A DNA stretch of 64,000 bases from Leptospira semungkisensis (GTDB lineage Bacteria; Spirochaetota; Leptospiria; Leptospirales; Leptospiraceae). This document shows positions 10,995 through 17,815 of this stretch, piece by piece. The position numbers and the translations under genes were made by a program. The stretch is from the NCBI RefSeq assembly GCF_004770055.1, contig NZ_RQEP01000016.1:36864-100863 (forward strand), in the 5' to 3' direction. Position 1 is the first letter of the stretch. The number at the start of each line of letters is the position of its first letter. A model generated the notes under the pieces. The model saw nothing but the letters and a program-made list of their open reading frames with translations. It did not search any database and had not been told where the DNA came from.

Positions 10995-11681
10995 CTACAT
11001 ATATTCCAACCAGAACTCGGGCAATGTCAGCTTCAGATAATTGCGGACACGTTCCGAAAGAATTCCGTAACCTTCCGGAGTCAAATGTCCTCCGTCCAAA
11101 AGCATTTCAGGATGGATCAGATCTTCCGGATCAACTCTAGGAACAAAATTTACCTTTGCCTTCATTTCAGTATTGATCATGCTAGCGGCCTCTACCGGCC
11201 AAGGAAGCTTGACGTTCCAAGTGTTTAGAGCGATGATATAATCGCAGTGGCTTCTTAGAATTCCTATCGTTTGGACCTGGCGATCGACCGTTGTCTGGAC
11301 TTCTTCCCAAGTAGGTTCGTAATTGCTCAGGAAATCGTTTACTCCCCCGTTCAACATACATACCCGATAATGACCGGTATTGTTGATAGCAGCGCTTTGG
11401 ATCTCTATCGTGCTTCGAACAGGGAAGGCCACCTTATACGTTTGAAAATCGGAAAACTGATCTTCCACCGGCCAAAAGGCGGAAATGCTATCCCCGAATA
11501 ATGCGAAGGTCGGTTTATATAATTTGTTATTCTTAGAATCCTTTTCACCAGGGCTGGTGCAAAAAGATAGAAAGGCCACAAGGAATAAGGCGATAAATTT
11601 TCCTGTGGCTCGCAAATAGAGACCGGAGTCCGAATGTTGATTCGAGAATAGATCTTTTTTATTTATACAATCTATATTCAT
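10995..11681 (-). CDS. SGNH/GDSL-type esterase lipoprotein
   Basis: SGNH hydrolase signatures are visible: block I FGDSISAFW (nucleophile Ser), GGVND (block III with Asn) and DGGHLTPEGY (block V with Asp and His). A hydrophobic stretch ending FLSFC around residues 30-41 is a plausible spirochaetal lipobox, suggesting an anchored envelope esterase. The N-terminus is uncertain: the ATG at 11681 puts about 27 hydrophilic residues ahead of the signal peptide, and a TTG start just before RATGKFIALFLVAF would give a more usual leader. Substrate unknown. Followed after 1 bp by the barrel gene. Confidence 0.75.
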   Translation of the reverse strand: MNIDCINKKDLFSNQHSDSGLYLRATGKFIALFLVAFLSFCTSPGEKDSKNNKLYKPTFALFGDSISAFWPVEDQFSDFQTYKVAFPVRSTIEIQSAAINNTGHYRVCMLNGGVNDFLSNYEPTWEEVQTTVDRQVQTIGILRSHCDYIIALNTWNVKLPWPVEAASMINTEMKAKVNFVPRVDPEDLIHPEMLLDGGHLTPEGYGILSERVRNYLKLTLPEFWLEYM

Positions 11682-12053
11682 TTTTTTTAATTCTCTATTA
11701 TTAGGACAGAGGAAACTTCCTCTAAGTTTCTATTTTTCTAAAAACCGTAAACTTCAAGTGAACTTGAACTTAACTAGACTAAAGTCTCTACATAACGTAA
11801 CGAAAAATGAACCCTAGTATATTATAATAATTGAATATATAAATGGAACGCGGTTCAAAAAATCCGTTCCATGAAGGACAAAAATTTGAAAATCCTTTAG
11901 TAAGTGGAAAGCAGTCTAATGGATATAAGGATGAAAATGCCTCGGGGATTTCGTATTACCTATCCCCAACTCCATTCTCTTTCTAGAAAAGCCTTTCGAA
12001 CGATTTAAAACCCTTGGACGAATTGAGCTTATACTTTAGTTTGGTTCTTATCC
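11682..12053. promoter_or_regulatory. 372-bp AT-rich divergent region with inverted repeats
   Basis: This gap lies between the SGNH lipoprotein (-) and lplA (+). It holds three inverted repeats: AGAGGA/TCCTCT (11708-11723), the 14-bp TCAAGTGAACTTGA (11754-11767) and ATGGAACG/CGTTCCAT (11843-11872, 14-base loop). It also has an AT-rich stretch (about 11817-11843) with -10-like TATTATAAT. I recognise no known riboswitch class. A 29-codon ATG frame from about 11920 has no good ribosome binding site and is not called a gene. Confidence 0.5.
11754..11767. promoter_or_regulatory. Operator-like 14-bp palindrome
   Basis: TCAAGTGAACTTGA is two 6-bp arms around GA. It lies 73 bases upstream of the SGNH lipoprotein start and 287 bases upstream of lplA, near AT-rich promoter-like sequence. 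The symmetry suggests a dimeric regulator site; the regulator is unknown. Confidence 0.4.
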
Positions 12054-12887
12054 ATGCGGACCTTCTTACTGAATCAAAAAGCGATCCGAACTCCTTATTA
12101 TAATTTGGCAATGGAAGAGGCACTCGCTCTTCAATTGGTTTCTCACGGACTAGTAGCTGGTTTGCGTTTTTGGGAAGGACCGCGTTCTATTATTCTAGGG
12201 CTTTCTGAAAAACCAGAGATATGTGCGGGCAAAGAGAATCTTAATCCCTTTTTATCCGAGTTTCAAACAAGACCATTGCCTAAGAAACCTTCTTCGCATG
12301 ATCCGGTGTATATCGCGCGAAGAGCCAGCGGAGGCGGGACCGTAGTCCATGAGCCGAACTGGAATTTGAATTTTAGTTTGTTTGTCTCTCTAAAGGTTAA
12401 GCCTGAATTATATCCTGTTTCCGGTTCTTATCAAATTTTTCTAGGCCTCATTTCTTCTGCCCTGAACCGCCAAGGGCTTTCCACAAAGTGCAAGGGCAAA
12501 TCGGATCTGGCTATGGAACTTTCTCCAGGCCATTGGAAGAAGATCTCGGGGAATGCTCAGTTCAGAAAGAGGGACTGCATCGTGCAGCATGGAACTCTGA
12601 TCCTGGATTCTAGACTGATCCCATTGGTGACGGAACTTCTTCCCCATCCTCCCGAAGAACCGGATTATAGAAAAGGAAGGGCCCATGATAGCTTCGTGAC
12701 TTCCCTTCCTTCTTCTTTTTCGCCTGGAAAATTCAAGGAAGACCTTTCCCTTTTATTTGCGGATTATATGGGGGTTGAAAACCTGGGTATGGGAGTCGAC
12801 TCTTCCTTCTTACAATCAGTTCGCAAGGACACGAATCGCCTATTTCAGGAAAAATACGCAAACCTGCCCTATATTCTGGGAGAATGA
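12054..12887 (+). CDS. lplA: Lipoate-protein ligase A family protein
   Basis: Member of the biotin/lipoyl ligase fold that attaches lipoate (or transfers octanoyl/lipoyl groups) to lipoyl domains such as that of SucB. 277 residues. Diagnostic segments: [12 protein letters not shown] near the N-terminus, [20 protein letters not shown] (lipoate-binding glycine motif), and [22 protein letters not shown] with downstream QHGTLIL, where the Lys before ISGNAQ is at the catalytic-lysine position of LplA. The C-terminal accessory domain is short, so an octanoyltransferase or lipoyl-transferase role is a fair alternative. glyA begins 26 bp downstream. The glycine-cleavage H protein also carries lipoate, which may explain the pairing with glyA. 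Confidence 0.8.
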   Translation: MRTFLLNQKAIRTPYYNLAMEEALALQLVSHGLVAGLRFWEGPRSIILGLSEKPEICAGKENLNPFLSEFQTRPLPKKPSSHDPVYIARRASGGGTVVHEPNWNLNFSLFVSLKVKPELYPVSGSYQIFLGLISSALNRQGLSTKCKGKSDLAMELSPGHWKKISGNAQFRKRDCIVQHGTLILDSRLIPLVTELLPHPPEEPDYRKGRAHDSFVTSLPSSFSPGKFKEDLSLLFADYMGVENLGMGVDSSFLQSVRKDTNRLFQEKYANLPYILGE

Positions 12888-12913
12888 TCTCCAAAAACCA
12901 AACCGAGGAAACG

Positions 12914-14161
12914 ATGAAATACCTTCCCCAACAAGATCCCGAAATTTTCCGAGCTTTGAAAGCAGAGGACCAAAGACAGGACGAGAACCTGGAAATGATC
13001 GCCTCCGAGAACTTCGTGTCCCAAGCGGTTTTGGAGGCTTACGGCTCCACTCTCACGAATAAGTATGCGGAAGGTTATCCTGGCAAAAGATATTATAATG
13101 GCTGTGTGAACGCGGATGCGGTCGAATCCTTAGCGATCGAAAGAGCTAAAAAAATCTTTAGCGCAGAATACGCAAACGTGCAACCCCACTCCGGAGCTCA
13201 GGCAAACATGGCGGTCTTCTTGGCTTGCATGGAACCTGGTGATTCTTTCTTAGGAATGAACCTGGCTCATGGAGGTCACTTAACCCACGGCTCTCCAGTA
13301 AACATCAGCGGAAGATATTATAAACCAATCCCGTACGGTGTGGATCCTAAAACCGAAACCATCGATTATTCCGCTCTTGCAGCGCTTGCAAAAGAACATA
13401 AACCGAAACTGATCGTTGCAGGTGCTTCTGCCTATTCTAGGACAATCGATTTCGATAAATTTGCTGAGATCGCCAAAAGCGTGGGCGCAAAACTCATGGC
13501 GGACATCGCTCATATATCCGGTCTAGTAGCAACAGGATATCATCCTTCTCCTATTCCTAGTTTCGACTATGTTACTACTACCACTCATAAGACCCTAAGA
13601 GGTCCGAGAGGTGGATTAATTCTTTCTAAATTAGAAAATGAGAAAATACTAAATTCTAGAGTTTTCCCTGGGATCCAAGGCGGACCCTTAATGCACGTGA
13701 TCGCAGCCAAAGCAGTGGCTTTCGGTGAGGCATTGTCTCCGGATTACAAGAAATACATAGAAACAGTTCTCGCAAACGCAAAGACTCTCGCAGAAGTATT
13801 CGTGAAGAGAGGATTCAGAGTGGTGAGCGGTGGCACAGACAATCACCTGGTACTATTGGATGTTTCCGTAAAAGGTCTCACCGGTGCTAAGGCTGCCGAT
13901 GGGTTGGACGAAGTGGGAGTAACAGTGAACAAAAACGCGATCCCATTCGATCAAAATCCTCCTGCAGTCGCTTCCGGGATCCGCTTAGGAACTCCTGCGC
14001 TAACTACTAGAGGTTTAAAGCCTGCTGATATCGAAAAAGTAGGAAACCTGATCTGCGATTTCTTGGACAATCCTGATGATGAGAAAACCAAGGAGAAAGT
14101 TCGTAACGGAGTGAAGGAAATTACTCAACAATTTCCGATGAATAGCTTCCGCTTAGACTGA
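12914..14161 (+). CDS. glyA: Serine hydroxymethyltransferase
   Basis: PLP enzyme that interconverts serine and glycine with tetrahydrofolate, the main source of one-carbon units. The protein from ATG 12914 has 415 residues, the usual length. Visible: [10 protein letters not shown] and [16 protein letters not shown] near the N-terminus, the PLP lysine in [14 protein letters not shown], and [18 protein letters not shown] prefer 12914 over the upstream in-frame ATG at 12884 because GAGGA stands at the right distance and family members start with a short Met-x-x-Leu leader. Probably co-transcribed with lplA. Confidence 0.96.
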   Translation: MKYLPQQDPEIFRALKAEDQRQDENLEMIASENFVSQAVLEAYGSTLTNKYAEGYPGKRYYNGCVNADAVESLAIERAKKIFSAEYANVQPHSGAQANMAVFLACMEPGDSFLGMNLAHGGHLTHGSPVNISGRYYKPIPYGVDPKTETIDYSALAALAKEHKPKLIVAGASAYSRTIDFDKFAEIAKSVGAKLMADIAHISGLVATGYHPSPIPSFDYVTTTTHKTLRGPRGGLILSKLENEKILNSRVFPGIQGGPLMHVIAAKAVAFGEALSPDYKKYIETVLANAKTLAEVFVKRGFRVVSGGTDNHLVLLDVSVKGLTGAKAADGLDEVGVTVNKNAIPFDQNPPAVASGIRLGTPALTTRGLKPADIEKVGNLICDFLDNPDDEKTKEKVRNGVKEITQQFPMNSFRLD

Positions 14162-14172
14162 GATCCGATATC

Positions 14173-14194
14173 TCTCCGGTCGAAAGACCGGAGA
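14173..14194 (+). terminator. Hairpin with GAAA tetraloop after glyA
   Basis: TCTCCGGTC/GACCGGAGA form a perfect 9-bp stem closed by a GAAA tetraloop, 11 bases after the glyA stop. There is no U-run, so it is either a weak terminator or an mRNA-stabilising 3' structure. Confidence 0.55.
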
Positions 14195-14219
14195 ACCATT
14201 CCTCACCGCGAGAAACCTC

Positions 14220-14247
14220 TTGACGGTTCTTTTATAGAATTTATTAT
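14220..14247 (+). promoter_or_regulatory. Strong sigma70-type promoter; probable leaderless mRNA
   Basis: TTGACG (14220-14225), 16-bp spacer, TATTAT (14242-14247). The -10 box ends 7 bases before the ATG at 14255, so transcription should start at or next to the start codon. No Shine-Dalgarno sequence is present, as expected for a leaderless message. Confidence 0.6.
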
Positions 14248-14254
14248 TTTTCGC

Positions 14255-16228
14255 ATGTTTCTCCTAGGCCAGGACACTGGCGGCCCCATCCTGATTTGGC
14301 CCGAATTCTCTTGGAGTTCTGTAGCCAAAGGGACTATCTTCCTTGTAGCAGTATTATTGACAGCCTATTTCGTCCAACGTCACTTACGTCGAAAGAATTC
14401 TCTTTCGAAAGAGTATAAAACGAGGATATTAACCAAGCTACAATTACACAAATTCCATTCCAAAGATATACCTCTCTTTCATTCCTTTTTAGATCAGGTG
14501 TCGGATACAGATCTGAAGAGATTAGCGGAAGATCCAGCTTGGTATAGAAGGTATTTTCTTCCTGAATTTTTGCAGTTCTTAGCTGAACAAAGCAATCGCC
14601 CTGCTTGGAAAGATATTCTGACCATTCATACCTTGGATCATTTGATTGAAGATCACCAAGGACATCCGAAAAAATTTATCACAGCAATCCTAAAGACCGA
14701 TTCTGAAGAGATCTTTCCCGCACTCATAAAGACACAAGAGTTGGATGCGAGCTCTGTTCAGAAAGAATTCAAGGCAGTAATTTATACGAAAAAAGGAAAC
14801 TCCTCCTTCTCCCTTTCCAGATACGGTAAGATACAAGTACTAATTCCTAACGAAAGCAAGAGATGGTTCCGTTCAGAAGCGATCCTAATCTCCCAAGAAG
14901 GCACAAGCCTGATCCTACAGCTCCAAACTTCTCCGGAATTAGACCCTAAAATAGACGAGCAATGGACGGATACAACCAAAGCAGATTCAATATTCAAGGA
15001 TCCGGCGGTTCCAGAAGAATATAAGAACAGTTTATTGCAAATCCTCGAGTATTCAGGATTAAACACAAGCCACCAGGGAGAGATCGTTCGTCTAGTCGGA
15101 ATATTTAAGGAACATCCAGGCTTACTTCGCAGACAACACAAAGAAGAAGATTATAAAATTCTAATTCATCTCTACAAGGCCTGCTTCATTAAATTTCGCG
15201 CTCATAGGGCAAGTGTTCCGAAACCTGTTCTTCTTTTTTTGCATTATTTCTATTTGGACGAGGAACTTTTTCCCACCAAACGGATCAAGGAATTAGAAAA
15301 CGCTATCAGCAATTTCCAAACCTCTATCTCGGATCTTCAATATGCAGAAGCAAAACTTTCGATCCATCTTCTTCCTGACTGGTTGAATCTGATCTTAGCA
15401 GGCAAGAAAAAACCTTCTAAGAACCAATTAGGGCAAAGCTACGAACAGGTAAAAAAATCGGAACTTCGCTGGAACCAAACTCTTGAAGAAGAGAATCTAC
15501 AGAGCAAAGAATATCTTTCTCATATTCTGGATTGGGAATTGGAAAATCTGCTCTCTCACGGACTTACGGGAATTTCCTTGAGTCCGAACTTATCCTATCC
15601 GATCTCAGCAGAAGATCAATTCTATGGACTCACTGAGGATAATCTTGCTTTTCCAAATAATATTATAACACAAGCGGAGAAGGTGCTCAAAACGGATCCA
15701 GGTCTTTTCATAAGACAGCTCAATGATTCACCTTCTTCTAACCAAAGCCCGGACAATTCTTCAAAGAGAGAAATGTATGCGGACTGTATTCTACTTCCTT
15801 ATGCAGGAAATCGAGGAATCCTCTGGCAGGATTCTGTAGAAGATAATCTATCGTATTGCAGGATCCTATTTCCTATGATCTTAGGAGAGAAGTTGACCTT
15901 AATCGTTACGAAAGTCTTAGGTGAGTTCCGTTGGGAAACAGAAAGGAGCTTAAGAGGTCATAAGTGGAAGGAATCAATTCCTGCCTCGATCACTTCTGAG
16001 TATTTCAACTATATAGAGAACTTTCGAAGAAACCCTCATCTAACCGTCGAGGCAAAGAAAAGAGTGGATCAGCAGTGGACAAAAACTGGAAAGAATATCA
16101 AGGATATGTTCAGCATTGATTATGCAAATTGGATCCTCTTAGAAGCGGAAGGAAAACCCAGGCTGAATCGGATAGCAAGAGAGATATTGAACCGTTTTGT
16201 GCCGATCCAAATAAAGCCTTCCCCTTAA
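14255..16228 (+). CDS. Large membrane-anchored protein of unknown function
   Basis: 657 residues. One N-terminal membrane segment (about 22-42, GTIFLVAVLLTAYFV) is followed by a basic stop-transfer RHLRRKN and a long soluble, presumably cytoplasmic, part rich in Leu, Glu, Lys and Ser. The stretch around residues 185-240 (ISRYGKIQVLIPN..RWFRSEAILIS..LILQLQ) has the alternating strands of a small beta domain, possibly a diverged PilZ-like fold, but no RxxxR motif is visible. I do not recognise a family. It has its own promoter directly at the start codon. A hairpin at 16254-16279 follows. Confidence 0.75.
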   Translation: MFLLGQDTGGPILIWPEFSWSSVAKGTIFLVAVLLTAYFVQRHLRRKNSLSKEYKTRILTKLQLHKFHSKDIPLFHSFLDQVSDTDLKRLAEDPAWYRRYFLPEFLQFLAEQSNRPAWKDILTIHTLDHLIEDHQGHPKKFITAILKTDSEEIFPALIKTQELDASSVQKEFKAVIYTKKGNSSFSLSRYGKIQVLIPNESKRWFRSEAILISQEGTSLILQLQTSPELDPKIDEQWTDTTKADSIFKDPAVPEEYKNSLLQILEYSGLNTSHQGEIVRLVGIFKEHPGLLRRQHKEEDYKILIHLYKACFIKFRAHRASVPKPVLLFLHYFYLDEELFPTKRIKELENAISNFQTSISDLQYAEAKLSIHLLPDWLNLILAGKKKPSKNQLGQSYEQVKKSELRWNQTLEEENLQSKEYLSHILDWELENLLSHGLTGISLSPNLSYPISAEDQFYGLTEDNLAFPNNIITQAEKVLKTDPGLFIRQLNDSPSSNQSPDNSSKREMYADCILLPYAGNRGILWQDSVEDNLSYCRILFPMILGEKLTLIVTKVLGEFRWETERSLRGHKWKESIPASITSEYFNYIENFRRNPHLTVEAKKRVDQQWTKTGKNIKDMFSIDYANWILLEAEGKPRLNRIAREILNRFVPIQIKPSP

Positions 16229-16253
16229 TCCATCTCCTCTCGGATCTGGCACG

Positions 16254-16279
16254 TACAGGCTTTCGCAAGAAAGCCTGTA
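16254..16279. terminator. Bidirectional terminator hairpin
   Basis: TACAGGCTTT/AAAGCCTGTA is a perfect 10-bp stem with a 6-base loop, followed on the plus strand by TTAAGAAATTTT. It lies between convergent genes ending at 16228 (+) and 16290 (-). Confidence 0.7.
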
Positions 16280-16289
16280 TTAAGAAATT

Positions 16290-16862
16290 TTAAATTACTC
16301 CCCTGAGCTCCAATAGAATCAGAACTACCGCAGAAATAAATCCTACAAGAAAGCAGCGATAACTCCAGCGTAGATACTTGTATTTTCTAAAATACAAAGC
16401 CTTGCCCATCTGATAGAGATCTCGAGTCAATGCCTCATAGACAAAAGGATCTTGGTTCACAATAGCTTCCATCTGCTTCATAAAATCCGGTTCCGTGCCG
16501 GTTGCGAAATTTCCAAAGAAGAGAGGATTTGAACTGCCGTTCTTTTTCTGTTTGATCGTTGGCATGACAGCAAAGATGGCAAGTGTTGCTGCGACTACTA
16601 TGAATACCATAAGAGTCATGAGCCCGACTCTATATGTAGGTTTCTGAACGTAGCCCAAGGAAAGAGAAAGTATTACGAAGGAAGCAGCGATCAGTATATT
16701 CGCCTTTTGGTCCGCCATCATACTCAATTGAGAATGATGTTGGTGCACAGTCCTAAAAAGATAATCCACCGAAGATCTAGCGTGAACGTTTTTAAAATAA
16801 TCGGATTCCATTTTAGTCCAATGATTGCGGTCAATAATTTCCGACAAGACATAATTTGACAT
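16290..16862 (-). CDS. Pycsar-effector-like transmembrane protein (DUF5706/PycTM family)
   Basis: 190 residues. The whole chain has the PycTM layout: LFRTVHQHHSQLSMMADQKA before a first membrane helix (about 53-72), a second helix (about 82-102), the conserved NPLFFGNF, a helical segment ending YEALTRDLYQMGKAL, and a third C-terminal membrane helix (about 165-185). In Pycsar defence such proteins bind cyclic CMP or cyclic UMP and damage the membrane. No pyrimidine cyclase lies next to it; neighbours are an orphan membrane protein (convergent) and the RecA-fold/PolB cassette (divergent, 65-bp gap). It may be an orphan effector, respond to a cyclase elsewhere, or have a housekeeping role. Family call is strong; function is inference. 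Confidence 0.8.
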   Translation of the reverse strand: MSNYVLSEIIDRNHWTKMESDYFKNVHARSSVDYLFRTVHQHHSQLSMMADQKANILIAASFVILSLSLGYVQKPTYRVGLMTLMVFIVVAATLAIFAVMPTIKQKKNGSSNPLFFGNFATGTEPDFMKQMEAIVNQDPFVYEALTRDLYQMGKALYFRKYKYLRWSYRCFLVGFISAVVLILLELRGVI

Positions 16863-16927
16863 TCGTTTCCGGAACAGGTGGACTCAAAATACTTTACATA
16901 ATTTCACTTATCATATAATTAGTATTT

Positions 16928-17575
16928 ATGGATCTAAATCCTTTGGATGGTTTCAGAGAAGATCTCTATCGTCCTGTTTTGGGCTGGGGTCGAAATAGTC
17001 TGGGACTTCTTACAGGAAGAGAAGGAATCTATCGTTTAGCTCTTCGCTGGGAATACGCATTTGCAGTATCCGGATTTCAAGTCTTCAATCTGGACTGTGC
17101 AATTCGTTTCGATCCTTTTATCATTACGGATGAGACCCGGAAGAGAAGGGTTTCTCCTGAGGCACTCTTAGAAAAGATATTAGTCCAAAGAGCATTTACC
17201 CCGTACCAGATCCTGGATTCTCTTAAAGATATATCTAAATTCAAAAAAGATAATACGATCTATTTCCTTTTAGCACCCTGCAAACAATTTTTCGATGGGG
17301 ATGTACAAGATGATGAAGGTAAGTTTCTATTAGAAAAACTAGTATTAATCCTTCAATACATGAGATCCCAAAAGATCCCTATTATAGTTGTCGAATCCAC
17401 TCGTTATACTCATCCCACATTCCAGGCAATCTTTCCCAAACTAGTAGAGCTCTCTGAAGATCTATGGGAGCTCAGAGTGGTCGAAGGCCATTCCTATTTG
17501 AAAATCAGAAAAACCAAAACCGCACCCGAGATCGTTTCGAGTCCGGTAGGGAGACAATCATGGGCAGAACAGTAA
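16928..17575 (+). CDS. Degenerate RecA/RadA-fold protein, PolB-associated
   Basis: 215 residues with the strand/helix order of RecA/RAD55-type ATPases but without their nucleotide-binding residues. LLTGREGIYRLALRWEYAF sits where GxxGxGKTxLAL should be and lacks GK[ST]. TIYFLLAPCKQFFDGD is at the Walker B strand without a clear acidic end. IPIIVVESTRY resembles the next core strand. KILVQRAFTPYQILDSL is a typical RadA-like stretch. It is read as an inactivated RecA-superfamily subunit. The 84-codon gene overlaps its 3' end by 16 bp and the family B polymerase follows at once, so a complex is likely. It diverges from the PycTM-like gene. Confidence 0.65.
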   Translation: MDLNPLDGFREDLYRPVLGWGRNSLGLLTGREGIYRLALRWEYAFAVSGFQVFNLDCAIRFDPFIITDETRKRRVSPEALLEKILVQRAFTPYQILDSLKDISKFKKDNTIYFLLAPCKQFFDGDVQDDEGKFLLEKLVLILQYMRSQKIPIIVVESTRYTHPTFQAIFPKLVELSEDLWELRVVEGHSYLKIRKTKTAPEIVSSPVGRQSWAEQ

Positions 17576-17814
17576 TCCCCTATTCCAGGCAAATGCAGTA
17601 TGTAGAATCCAGCCTGGGCCAATTCAGGAGAGGACTTCGCAAGCCGGATCAGGAAATCTTCGACGAGCTGATACGAGTTGCAAAGTTGCAGGTCCAAGCA
17701 GGAGTCATGGCATCTTCTCCTTATCCTATAGATACGATGCTTCTCACTATGATGATAGATCTCAAAAAAGAGATCTTTCGGCTCAGAAAAGAATTAGAAA
17801 ATCTCAGAGAATAA
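17560..17814 (+). CDS. Small helical protein between RecA-fold gene and polB
   Basis: 84 residues from ATG 17560. Predicted to be helical, with a C-terminal charged amphipathic helix (MMIDLKKEIFRLRKELENLRE) that could form a coiled coil. The start overlaps the end of the RecA-fold gene by 16 bp and the stop is 1 bp before the polymerase start, so all three genes should be translated together. No known domain recognised; an adaptor between the two larger proteins is inferred from position only. Confidence 0.7.
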   Translation: MGRTVIPYSRQMQYVESSLGQFRRGLRKPDQEIFDELIRVAKLQVQAGVMASSPYPIDTMLLTMMIDLKKEIFRLRKELENLRE

Positions 17815-17815
17815 A

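Noticed and set aside
11918..12010. Short ATG frame of about 29 codons before lplA
   Set aside because: No Shine-Dalgarno sequence and no terminator; within a region full of regulatory-looking repeats.
12054..14161. Glycine riboswitch upstream of lplA-glyA
   Set aside because: I could not find the conserved tandem aptamer cores in 11682-12053; only simple inverted repeats are present.
16290..17575. Complete Pycsar defence system
   Set aside because: The effector-like gene is present, but no nucleotide cyclase motif is found in the neighbouring genes.
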